DNA of 43,464 bases from Oscillospiraceae bacterium. Its GTDB lineage: Bacteria > Bacillota > Clostridia > Oscillospirales > Oscillospiraceae. The stretch lies in the NCBI GenBank assembly GCA_021771635.1, contig JAETOQ010000027.1, forward strand, positions 1 through 43,464, written 5' to 3'. Position numbers and translations under genes: made by a program. Below, piece by piece: positions 11,688 through 19,955 of this stretch. The first letter of the stretch is position 1; every line of letters starts with the position of its first letter. Below the pieces are notes generated by a model that was not told where the DNA came from, ran no database searches, and was given only the letters and a program-made list of their open reading frames with translations.

Positions 11688-11729
11688 AAATGATACAGTT
11701 TTCGATGAATCAGTGAAGGAGAAACAGCC

Positions 11730-13418
11730 ATGTCGGAAGTTATGGAAAGAGAGGACCAGGCGCAGCAGGAGACGGCCCCCGCCGTCCAGGAGCCGGAGGC
11801 GGCCTCCGCGAAGCCCTCCCTGAAGGAGAAGTGGAAGGGACTGCCCAAGAAGAAACGGCGGCGGATCATCCGCTGGTGCGTCATCATTTTGATCCTTCTG
11901 GCCGCGGCCACCCTGCTGTACAAGCTGCTGGGCGGCAAGAGCGAGGAGGAGTCCCAGGTCATTACAGATATGGTGCAGTACGGCGCCATCACCTCCACTG
12001 TGGAGGGCAGCGGTCTGCCGAAGGCCAAGACCAGCGAGACCATCACCCTGACCACCGCCGGCACGGTGCAGGATGTATTGGTGACGGAGGGCCAGCAGGT
12101 CACCGCCGGAACGCCCCTGTTCGTCATCGAATCCGAGGCGGCCCGCACCGCTGTGGAGAAGGCCCGCCAGGACGTGGAGGGCTATGAAAAGCAGCTTAGT
12201 GCCCTGAACAAGGACATCGCGGGATTGAACCTGTCCGCCGGATATCCCGGCAAGCTGATGGAGACCGTGACACTGAACCCCGGCGACACCATTTCCAAGG
12301 GGACGAAGGTGGCGGTCCTGGCGGACGATACCCGCCTGCGGCTGGAGCAGTATTACAGCTACGCCTATGCGGGGGATCTGTATGTGGGGCAGACGGTGGA
12401 CGTGTCCATCCCGGCCCTGATGGCGTCCGTCCCCGGCAGGGTGGAGGCAGTCCACATGGTCAGCCGCATCACCCCCGAGGGGTCCAAGCTTTTCTCCGCA
12501 GAGATCATTTTGGACAATGAAGGCGCCCTGAGCGCGGAGATGACGGCCTCCGCCATCGTCAAGGTGAACGGCGAGACGGTGTACCCCTATGAGCCGGGCA
12601 AGCTGGAATACTACCGCGTCGGCGATCTGTGCTCCACTGTCAGCGGCACCGTGATCTCCAGCGGTCTGGTGGATTACCTCCAGGTGTCCGCCGGCCAGGT
12701 GCTGGTCCGCATCGACGGCGAGGAGAGCGAGAGCGAGATCTTCTCCGTGCAGCAGAGCCTGGAAGAGGCCCAAAAGGCACTGGAGACCGCCCAGAAGAAC
12801 CTGGACAACTGCAATGCCGTGGCCCCCATTGACGGTACGGTCATGAGCCTGAATCTCCAGCCCGGCGCGGAGATCGAGGCCAACACAGCGGTCATCACCA
12901 TCGCCGACACCTCCACCATCCTGGTGGACGCCACGGTGGACGAGCGGAATATCAGCTATGTGAAACCCGGCATGAGCGTGAATATCGACCAGTGGGGCAA
13001 TCAGTTCTTCGGTATGGTGGAATCCGTCAGTCTGAACAGCAAGGCGGAAAACGGCGTGGCTACATATCCCATGGTCATCTCCGTGGACAATGCCGACGGC
13101 TCCATGATGACCGGCAGCTACATCACCTACTCTCTGGTGGCCAGCGAGAATGACAACTGCCTGGTGGTGCCCATCCAGTGCGTAAAGTCTGTGCCTCTGG
13201 ACGACGGCACCGCCGCCGACGTGGTGTACGTCAAGACTGACAGCCGGCCGGAAAATGCCATCGATGTCAGCATCCCGGTGGACGGCGTACCGGAAAAGGG
13301 CTTCTGGCCGGTGCCGGTGGAGATCGGCTTGTCCGACGATTACAATGTGGAGATCAAATCCGGCCTGGAAGAGGGCATGGAGGTGTTTACCACCCTCCAG
13401 ACCTATGGCAGATGGTAA
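11730..13418 (+). CDS. HlyD/MacA-like efflux adaptor, extra long
   Basis: Membrane-anchored adaptor that, in this family, couples a MacB-type ABC transporter to the outside; in monoderm bacteria YknX is the closest model. Of 562 residues, 1-45 are cytoplasmic and basic near the membrane, and 46-66 form the only transmembrane helix. Two biotinyl-lipoyl-like half motifs are visible (about 107-135 and 303-335), each followed by a heptad-rich coiled-coil stretch (136-165 and 332-360), and beta-barrel segments lie at about 200-290 and 390-450. Typical adaptors have about 380-450 residues and one hairpin, so this one looks duplicated or nested. The start at 11730 has GAAGGAGAAACAGCC. It is first in a four-gene operon with the ATPase nine bases downstream. 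Confidence 0.85.
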   Translation: MSEVMEREDQAQQETAPAVQEPEAASAKPSLKEKWKGLPKKKRRRIIRWCVIILILLAAATLLYKLLGGKSEEESQVITDMVQYGAITSTVEGSGLPKAKTSETITLTTAGTVQDVLVTEGQQVTAGTPLFVIESEAARTAVEKARQDVEGYEKQLSALNKDIAGLNLSAGYPGKLMETVTLNPGDTISKGTKVAVLADDTRLRLEQYYSYAYAGDLYVGQTVDVSIPALMASVPGRVEAVHMVSRITPEGSKLFSAEIILDNEGALSAEMTASAIVKVNGETVYPYEPGKLEYYRVGDLCSTVSGTVISSGLVDYLQVSAGQVLVRIDGEESESEIFSVQQSLEEAQKALETAQKNLDNCNAVAPIDGTVMSLNLQPGAEIEANTAVITIADTSTILVDATVDERNISYVKPGMSVNIDQWGNQFFGMVESVSLNSKAENGVATYPMVISVDNADGSMMTGSYITYSLVASENDNCLVVPIQCVKSVPLDDGTAADVVYVKTDSRPENAIDVSIPVDGVPEKGFWPVPVEIGLSDDYNVEIKSGLEEGMEVFTTLQTYGRW

Positions 13419-13427
13419 GGAGATGCC

Positions 13428-14129
13428 ATGGCACATTTGATCGAATTGAGAGATGTCTATAAGATCTACGGCGAGGGTCTTGAAAGCGAGGTCCGGGCGC
13501 TGGACGGCGTGAGCCTGACCATCCAGCGGGGAGAGTTCGCGGCCATCGTGGGCCAGTCCGGCTCCGGGAAGTCTACCATGATGAACGTGCTGGGCTGTCT
13601 GGACATCCCCACCCGGGGCGAATACTTTCTGGACGGCACAGACGTCCGGGAGCTGACGGACAAAGAACTCTCCCACATCCGCAACAAGCAGATCGGCTTT
13701 ATTTTCCAGCAGTACAACCTGATCCAGAGCCTGACGGTGCTGGAAAACGTGGAGCTGCCCCTGATCTACCAGGGCATCAATGCCGATGACCGCCGGGACC
13801 TGGCCATGGAGGCCCTGGAGCGCGTGGGACTGGCGGGACGCGTGAAGCACAGGCCCACGGAGATGTCCGGCGGCCAGCAGCAGCGGGTGGCCATCGCCCG
13901 GGCCATCGCCACCAAGCCGCCTATCATCATGGCCGACGAGCCCACCGGCGCCCTGGATTCCCGCACCGGTCACGAGGTGCTGCAATTTTTGCAGCAGCTG
14001 AACCGGGAGGGCAGCACCGTCATTTTGATCACCCACGACAACGGCATCGCAGCCACCGCCCGCCGGTGCGTCCGGCTGCAGGACGGCAGGATCGTGGAGG
14101 ACAGAGCGCAGGAGGTGGATTGGATTTGA
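13428..14129 (+). CDS. MacB-like ABC transporter ATP-binding protein
   Basis: Cytoplasmic ATPase that energises the adjacent permease. The 233-residue length is typical. Walker [10 protein letters not shown] is near residues 40-48, the Q-loop FQQYN near 90, the signature [14 protein letters not shown] near 145 and Walker [14 protein letters not shown] near 165. This is the LolD/MacB subfamily pattern. The gene begins nine bases after the adaptor stop (GTAAGGAGATGCC in front of the ATG), and its TGA overlaps the TTG start of the permease. Confidence 0.95.
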   Translation: MAHLIELRDVYKIYGEGLESEVRALDGVSLTIQRGEFAAIVGQSGSGKSTMMNVLGCLDIPTRGEYFLDGTDVRELTDKELSHIRNKQIGFIFQQYNLIQSLTVLENVELPLIYQGINADDRRDLAMEALERVGLAGRVKHRPTEMSGGQQQRVAIARAIATKPPIIMADEPTGALDSRTGHEVLQFLQQLNREGSTVILITHDNGIAATARRCVRLQDGRIVEDRAQEVDWI

Positions 14130-15382
14130 ACATCCGTCAGGCCTTTAAGATGGCTTGGAAATCCATCTTGGGCAAGAAGGGCCGGTCCATGCTGACCATG
14201 CTGGGCATCATCATCGGCATCGCGGCGGTCATGACCATCGTCTCCGTGGTCAACGGACAGAATCAGCAGTCTTTGAAGCAGTTTGAGGCCATGGGCACCA
14301 ACCGGATCGAGGTCTCGCTGTATCTGTTCAACGGACAGGACGCCTTTGAGGACCTGTATAACTACTGCAACAGCCTGGGCAGCGACCTGGTGCTGGGCGT
14401 GACGCCCACGGGATATGCCAGCGCTACCGTGGTGTACGGCACTAAAAACAGCGTTGCCATGCAGAAAAATGAGGAGACGATGTGGAACAGCAGCAGCGGC
14501 GATCAGATCCGCACAGATCTGGAGCTGCCCCCTCAACTCTATTACGGCAGCGACCAGTACGGCATCTGCAACAACTTCCAGCTGGAAAAGGGCCGGGAGC
14601 TGAGCCATCTGGACATCCGCAATTATAACCAGGTCTGCGTGATGGGCGCGAGAGCGGCCAAGAACTTCTTCGGCTACGCCGACCCCGTGGGTAAGGAGCT
14701 GTCTGTCAACGGCTATCCCTTCAAGGTGGTGGGGGTCTATCAGGAAAAAGATCCGGACAGCCCCTATTCCCAGGATAATATCATTGTGTTTCCCTACACG
14801 GCCAACCGCCTGCTGGGGGATGGCGGCAGCATCAGCGACTTTGTGGTGAAGGCAGCCTCCGGCGAGGCGACCACGGAGGCATCCGCCCGGATCAACAGCT
14901 TCCTGAACGGCTTGACCGCCAATGGCGAGAAGGGCTGGGGCAATGCTTACAGCAACAACCAGTGGCAGGCATCCATGAACGAGCAGGCCGCCATGATGAG
15001 CCTGGTGCTGGGCGGCATCGCCGCGATTTCCCTGCTGGTGGGCGGCATCGGCATCATGAACATCATGCTGGTCACTGTTACGGAGCGGACACGGGAGATC
15101 GGCATCCGCCGGGCCATCGGCGCCCAGCGCAGCAGCATCGTCACCCAGTTCCTGATCGAGGCGGCCATGCTCTGCGGCATCGGCGGCGTCATCGGCATTG
15201 GCCTTGGCACCATCACGACACGGCTGGCAGGGACGCTGCTGGTCAAAATGAATATCTGGCCCTCCTTGGGCATCACCTTGGGCGCGTTTTTGCTGTCGGT
15301 GATGCTGGGCATCCTGTTTGGCATCTACCCGGCGGCCAAGGCGTCGAAGCTGCAGCCTGTGGAGGCCCTGCGGGCGGAATAA
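14126..15382 (+). CDS. MacB/FtsX-type ABC transporter permease
   Basis: Inner-membrane permease of the adaptor-dependent export system, 418 residues. An N-terminal helix (GRSMLTMLGIIIGIAAVMTI) is followed by a large extracytoplasmic MacB core domain (about 50-280) and three C-terminal helices of the FtsX type, with the family motif TERTREIGIRRAIGA between them. The start was placed at TTG 14126, which overlaps the ATPase TGA by three bases and lies ten bases after AGGAGG at 14110-14115; this gives the usual [14 protein letters not shown] opening. Longer readings start inside the ATPase gene. Translational coupling with the ATPase is likely. Confidence 0.93.
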   Translation: MNIRQAFKMAWKSILGKKGRSMLTMLGIIIGIAAVMTIVSVVNGQNQQSLKQFEAMGTNRIEVSLYLFNGQDAFEDLYNYCNSLGSDLVLGVTPTGYASATVVYGTKNSVAMQKNEETMWNSSSGDQIRTDLELPPQLYYGSDQYGICNNFQLEKGRELSHLDIRNYNQVCVMGARAAKNFFGYADPVGKELSVNGYPFKVVGVYQEKDPDSPYSQDNIIVFPYTANRLLGDGGSISDFVVKAASGEATTEASARINSFLNGLTANGEKGWGNAYSNNQWQASMNEQAAMMSLVLGGIAAISLLVGGIGIMNIMLVTVTERTREIGIRRAIGAQRSSIVTQFLIEAAMLCGIGGVIGIGLGTITTRLAGTLLVKMNIWPSLGITLGAFLLSVMLGILFGIYPAAKASKLQPVEALRAE

Positions 15383-15396
15383 GGAGGAAGAGATCT

Positions 15397-17370
15397 ATGA
15401 AAAAACGGCTTTTGAGCCTTTTGCTGACGGTGTGTATGGCCGCGTCCCTGCTGGTGCTTCCGGCGGAGGCGGCTGCTGCCAGCAAATTTTCCGACGTGCA
15501 GGACCAGACCACCACAACAGCGGTGGAGGTCCTGCGGCTCATGGGTGTGCTGGACGGCTACGGCGACGGGACCTTCCGCCCCAACACCCAGCTCACCCGG
15601 GCCCAGTTCTGCAAGATGGCGGTCTATGCCATCAATGGCAGCAGCGAACTGGGCATGTACCGCACGGTCACGGTGTTTCCCGATGTGAAGCCCTCCCACT
15701 GGGCGTCCGCTTATATCAACATGGCCGCCAAGGGAAAGCAGATCATCTCCGGCTATCCTGACGGAAAATTTTACCCGGAGCGGAAGGTCACGGTGGGCCA
15801 GGCAGCCACCATTCTGCTGCGGATCCTGGGCTATAAGGACGAGAATGTGGGCGGCGTGTGGCCGGACAGCTACATGGCCATGGCGGAGACCGTCGGCCTC
15901 ACCGAGGGCATCCGGGCCGGCGGCAGCGATGTGCTGACCCGCGCCCAGGCGGCCCGGCTCTTTCTGAACCTGCTGACGGCAAACAAGGCGGAGGGCGGCA
16001 AGCTGTACACGCTCAGTGAGGAGACGGACTTCATCTCTGTGGATGGCGGCAGCGGCACCATCAAGACCACCGGGGAGACCTACACCATGGTACATCCCAC
16101 CGCCTCCAGCTCCCTGGCAGGCACCCGGGGCCGGGTGGTCCTGGCGGGAGAGAAGGCGCTGACCTTCCTGCCCTCCTCCACCGGCAGCGCCGGCGCGGCG
16201 GATGCGGCGGTCATCATTTACGCCGATGGCTCCGGCGCCGGTCTGGACGCACTGGCTGGCAACAGCGACTACACCATTTATAAAAACGGCACCCGCGCCA
16301 CCACCGCCGACCTGCGGAAGAACGATGTAGCCACCTATTACGCGGCCACCAACTCCATTCTGGTCTGCGACACCCGGGCCAACGTTTATTACGAGGACTG
16401 CGCGCCCAACCCCAGCGCACCTACCCGGATCACGGTCATGGGCCATGAGTTCCCCGTGCTGCCCATCGCCCAGGAGAGCCTGTCCAAGTTCAAGCCCGGC
16501 CAGCAGATGACCATCCTTCTGACGGCGGACGGCCAGGTGGCCTCCGCGCTGAGTCCGGACAGCGGCGTCCGGGGCAATGCCGTGGGCGTGGTGCAGAGCG
16601 GCTCCGTGCAGATGTTCTGCGGCACCACCATGCTCCCCCTCCAGGGACAAGAGCTCGACGATATGGAGAGCCAGGTGGTCCGGATCTCCTCCAGCAAGAA
16701 GGGCGAGCTGAACCTAAGCCGCGTCAGCGGCACGGTCTACGGCGACCTGAAGGTCACGGAGCGGAAGCTGGGCAGCAAATCCCTGACGGAAAACGCGGTC
16801 ATTTACCGGGATGGCAAGCTCATCACGCTGAACCAGCTCGCAAACAGCGTGGTGCCCAGAGCCAAGATCCTCTATGCCCGGACCAACTGGGCCGGTGAGG
16901 TGGACCTGCTCGTCCTGAAGGGTGCTCTGGACGATGCCACCATCTATGGCCGTGCCTTCTGGGAGGTGGAGGAAGTTCCTTCCTACGATGAGGAGGGCAA
17001 TTCCACCGGTACGAAGTATATCGAGAGCCTGGGCGTGGAATATGGCGACGGCCAGCGGACCAAGGCCTACCGCTCCGGTTACAGCGTCAAGAGCGGCGAG
17101 TTCATCGGCATCACCCTGAACGCCAGCAAGACGGCCATTGTGGGCCTGGAGCGCCTTACCAAGCTGAGCGGCGTTCCCAACAGTGCATGGCTGGGCGACA
17201 CGGCGGTGACCTTCGGCGGAAAGACCTACACCATAGATCCCGACACCCTGCTGTGCTACAACGGAGACAGCCGGAACTGGATCACCCTGGACCGTGCCCG
17301 GGAGTACGCTGAGAGGGCCGACCTCTACGCAAGAGACGGCATGATCATCGCCATGGAGGTAAAGTCCTGA
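15397..17370 (+). CDS. Surface protein with three SLH domains
   Basis: Exported 657-residue protein. A signal peptide (1-27, cleavage after an Ala-rich stretch) is followed by three S-layer homology domains at about 31-75, 92-146 and 153-193, each with the GDGTFRP, DGKFYPE or TRAQ-type landmark. SLH triplets bind pyruvylated secondary cell-wall polymer and hold proteins at the wall. The remaining 460 residues are beta-rich, repetitive in style (Thr/Gly/Asp) and not recognised. The start follows AAGGAGGAAGAGATCT, 14 bases after the permease stop, so it is the fourth gene of the efflux operon. This is an unusual partner for a MacAB-like system and may be its substrate or an external wall component. 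Confidence 0.9.
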   Translation: MKKRLLSLLLTVCMAASLLVLPAEAAAASKFSDVQDQTTTTAVEVLRLMGVLDGYGDGTFRPNTQLTRAQFCKMAVYAINGSSELGMYRTVTVFPDVKPSHWASAYINMAAKGKQIISGYPDGKFYPERKVTVGQAATILLRILGYKDENVGGVWPDSYMAMAETVGLTEGIRAGGSDVLTRAQAARLFLNLLTANKAEGGKLYTLSEETDFISVDGGSGTIKTTGETYTMVHPTASSSLAGTRGRVVLAGEKALTFLPSSTGSAGAADAAVIIYADGSGAGLDALAGNSDYTIYKNGTRATTADLRKNDVATYYAATNSILVCDTRANVYYEDCAPNPSAPTRITVMGHEFPVLPIAQESLSKFKPGQQMTILLTADGQVASALSPDSGVRGNAVGVVQSGSVQMFCGTTMLPLQGQELDDMESQVVRISSSKKGELNLSRVSGTVYGDLKVTERKLGSKSLTENAVIYRDGKLITLNQLANSVVPRAKILYARTNWAGEVDLLVLKGALDDATIYGRAFWEVEEVPSYDEEGNSTGTKYIESLGVEYGDGQRTKAYRSGYSVKSGEFIGITLNASKTAIVGLERLTKLSGVPNSAWLGDTAVTFGGKTYTIDPDTLLCYNGDSRNWITLDRAREYAERADLYARDGMIIAMEVKS

Positions 17371-17538
17371 CACGGGATCAGATACAAAAACAGCCGGGAG
17401 CCATTCTCCGGCGTTTCATAGGGACAATTTGTGAACCTACCATCGATTAACAAGGGAAACACGCCTGCCGGCGGCCTAAATAGGCGCTGGACTTCGTTCA
17501 CGGATTTGGCGGGCGGCAGCCCGCCTGCATCCTGCGGC

Positions 17539-17611
17539 CTTGCCAGCCCCTATTTATGCTCGCTGGCAGGTCTTTCGGAGTTTTTCGGGAGCGAAAACGG
17601 GGGCTGGCAAG
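17539..17611. repeat. Inverted repeat at the recombinase end of the element
   Basis: CTTGCCAGCCCC at 17539-17550 is repeated in reverse complement at 17600-17611, and a second half site (GCTGGCAGG) lies at 17562-17570. This non-coding region of 17371-17622, just beyond the recombinase stop, is where a serine-recombinase attachment site or the recombinase terminator is expected. The flanking 17391-17412 has a weak GCCGGGAG/CTCCGGC hairpin after the SLH gene. Confidence 0.45.
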
Positions 17612-17622
17612 GCGGATTCTAT

Positions 17623-19311
17623 TCATGCGACCTCTGCGACCTCAATGGGTACCTGCTCAGCCACAGCCTCGGCCATGCTCTGGGGCAGTTCGTCCACCAG
17701 ACCGATGTCACGGTAGTAAATCCGTACCTCCTGCGGTGCTGTGCGGGAGTATTTCTCCGCACGCTCTCCGACCTCTACCCGCTTGATGAAGATGTGCAGG
17801 ATCTCAGAGGTCAGCTCCGGGATCTCACTGTACCGTTTGGTGTTCTCAATGAACCGGGCGATGTTAGAACTGGAGTCTTTCAGTTCCTGGAACTGTGCTT
17901 CCATAGCAGGAAGCTGCTCCTGGATATCTTTCTGTTCGGAGGTGTACTCCTGAGACAGGATGCGGTACTGCTCGTCTGGGATACGGCCAAGGACGCTGTC
18001 CTCGTAGAGCTGCTTGAACAGCTTCGTAAGCTCTGTCTGGCGCTTCTGCATGGTGTCGATTTTCTTCTGGAGCACCGTGATTTCCTGCTGTGCTTCCTTG
18101 CCCTGCTTCTTTCGGATGTGCTCCGCAAATCGCAATTCATTTTGGCGGGCGAAATGTGTGACACGGCGGATGTCATCCAGAAGGATGGCATTGAGTTCCT
18201 GCTCCCGAATGTAGTGAGCTGTGCAGGCGTCCTTGCTTTTCTTCTTATAGACGGAACACATGAAGTTGTTCTTTACCGCATCCATGGTATGCGCCCGGTG
18301 CAGTACCAGCGTGCCACCGCAGTCCATGCAGTAAATCAATCCAGAGAAGATATTCTGCTCCTCCATTTTTGCCGGACGCCGCTTGTGTTTGCGAATCTCC
18401 TGTATGATCTCCCAAGTCTGCTGAGTAATAAGTGCTTCATGGGTGTTCTCGAACCGGAGCTGCTCAGATTCCGGACGCTCGATACGCTTCTTGTTCTTGA
18501 AGGACAGCGTGGTGGACTTCAGGTTAATGGTGTGGCCCAGATAAGTCTCATCTTCCAGAATGCCAGCAATCGTTTTGTTGGACCAATTATAGGGTTCGGT
18601 AATATTGGCATTGGTCAGCTCCACGCCATTCTTCTGGTAGTAGTGATAACCGGGTGTGGGGATCTTGTCTTTTTTGAGCTGCTTTGCTATCTGCGAGGGT
18701 CCCTCACCGGAAACACAAAGTGCGAAGATATACCGTACCACCGGAGCTGTTTCCGGGTCAGGTATCATATGCCGCTTGGGGGCTGCCGGGTCCTTCATAT
18801 ACCCATAGCGTGGACGGGAGGAAACTCTGGCGCCGGTTTCCGCCTTAAGGCGAACCACGGAGCGACCTTTCTTGCTGCAGTCCTTGGCATAGAACTCGTT
18901 CATCAGATTCCGGAAGGGCGTGAAGTCATTGGTAGATTCGTACAGACTATCTACGCCATCATTGACGGCGATGAAGCGCACGCCATAGCTGGGGAAGATG
19001 AGTTCAGTGTACTGGCCCACCTGAAAGTACTCACGGCCCAGACGAGACATGTCCTTGACGATGAGGGTTTCCACCTGACCGTTTTCCATCATCTCCATGA
19101 CCTGCTGCCAGCTGGGACGGTTGAAGTTCGTTCCCGAGTAGCCGTCATCATACAGGAATAGGGTGTTAGTGAAGCCTTTCTCGGCTGCGTACTTCTCCAG
19201 CAGAAGCTTCTGATTCTGGATGCTGTTGGAGTCATCCGTCTTGTTCGTTTTCTGTGTATCCTCCTGGCTCAGCCGGCCATAGAGGATGGTGTATTTTTCG
19301 TTGCTTGCCAT
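17623..19311 (-). CDS. Large serine recombinase of the element
   Basis: Site-specific DNA recombinase that integrates and excises the element. The 562 residues contain an N-terminal resolvase catalytic domain (YGRLSQED with the catalytic Ser near residue 14, then DDGYSGTNFNRPSW and VKDMSRLGREYFQVGQY), the recombinase DNA-binding domain (about 190-300), a zinc ribbon (CMDC with a later C near 360-395) and a long coiled coil (about 420-500). This is the TnpX/TndX-type architecture of Firmicutes elements. The start at 19311 is preceded by AAAGGAGTAACA; longer readings are in-frame extensions without a site. It is the last gene of the minus-strand block, as is usual for the recombinase at an element end. 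Confidence 0.95.
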   Translation of the reverse strand: MASNEKYTILYGRLSQEDTQKTNKTDDSNSIQNQKLLLEKYAAEKGFTNTLFLYDDGYSGTNFNRPSWQQVMEMMENGQVETLIVKDMSRLGREYFQVGQYTELIFPSYGVRFIAVNDGVDSLYESTNDFTPFRNLMNEFYAKDCSKKGRSVVRLKAETGARVSSRPRYGYMKDPAAPKRHMIPDPETAPVVRYIFALCVSGEGPSQIAKQLKKDKIPTPGYHYYQKNGVELTNANITEPYNWSNKTIAGILEDETYLGHTINLKSTTLSFKNKKRIERPESEQLRFENTHEALITQQTWEIIQEIRKHKRRPAKMEEQNIFSGLIYCMDCGGTLVLHRAHTMDAVKNNFMCSVYKKKSKDACTAHYIREQELNAILLDDIRRVTHFARQNELRFAEHIRKKQGKEAQQEITVLQKKIDTMQKRQTELTKLFKQLYEDSVLGRIPDEQYRILSQEYTSEQKDIQEQLPAMEAQFQELKDSSSNIARFIENTKRYSEIPELTSEILHIFIKRVEVGERAEKYSRTAPQEVRIYYRDIGLVDELPQSMAEAVAEQVPIEVAEVA

Positions 19312-19381
19312 TGTTACTCCTTTCCGGGCAAGCCGATACGGTAACAACAAACATACCGTATCTCTTGCCCAAAGTCTATTC

Positions 19382-19660
19382 TTAAATCGAACCTTTTTCC
19401 AAATCGCTGTCGATGATTTGGAGCATTTGCTCCGTAGGTGTTCTCGCTTTCTCGGCGTTGGAGAGAATGGAACGAATAAGGAATCTTCTCCCACCCACGA
19501 TCATTTCACGGTGCAGTTCCAACCCCTTGTCCGTATACCAATACGAAGTGTCACGGAAAATGGGCGTGACCGTATTCTCATCACTGCGGGCAACAACGCG
19601 CTCAGGGATATAGCCGCCAAGGATTCCAGTATCTCGATAGATCTCGTATTCGCTTTTCAT
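19382..19660 (-). CDS. Small element-associated protein
   Basis: A 92-residue protein of unknown function. It has a C-terminal part GGRRFLIRSILSNAEKARTP followed by TEQMLQIIDSDLEK, a pattern I associate with small proteins next to serine recombinases in Firmicutes transposons (TnpW-like in style; from memory, not checked). The start at 19660 has AAAGGAGCTTT. It lies 49 bases downstream of the relaxase stop and 70 bases upstream of the recombinase start, so it is probably co-transcribed and may modulate excision. Confidence 0.75.
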   Translation of the reverse strand: MKSEYEIYRDTGILGGYIPERVVARSDENTVTPIFRDTSYWYTDKGLELHREMIVGGRRFLIRSILSNAEKARTPTEQMLQIIDSDLEKGSI

Positions 19661-19709
19661 AAAGCTCCTTTCCCACAAAATCAATTTGGGTAACAAAAAC
19701 AGCAGACCG

Positions 19710-19955
19710 TTACATGGTCTGCTGCTGTGTTTGTTCTGCCTGCTGATTTTCGGTCCACTGCTGTTCTGTAGATGATTGCTCATCCTGTGTGAGCACCATG
19801 GCTACGCCAGCCACCAGTCCGATGACCGCGCCGATATTTTTGGCTTCCTGTTCTGCCTGGATACGGCGGTAACGTTCCTCGGCATCTTCTTCACCATCAT
19901 CCAGTAACGCTCCGGTTGCCGCCAGACCATACAGCCCAGCGTGGAGCGGCTTCAT
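19710..19955 (-). CDS. Possible separate small protein from internal start in relaxase frame
   Basis: An ATG at 19955 overlaps the stop of the 158-codon ORF as ATGA and is in frame with the relaxase. It would give an 81-residue protein starting MKPLHAGLYGLAATGALLDD, with a charged EERYRRIQAEQEAKN stretch, a hydrophobic segment (GAVIGLVAGVAMVL) and a Gln/Glu-rich tail. The ATGA arrangement is typical of translational coupling. It may exist as an independent product, as the relaxase C-terminus, or as both. Confidence 0.4.
   Translation of the reverse strand: MKPLHAGLYGLAATGALLDDGEEDAEERYRRIQAEQEAKNIGAVIGLVAGVAMVLTQDEQSSTEQQWTENQQAEQTQQQTM

Noticed and set aside
17431-19161. 576-codon plus-strand frame opposite the recombinase
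   Set aside because: The minus strand encodes a complete, well recognised serine recombinase; the plus frame has no motif.
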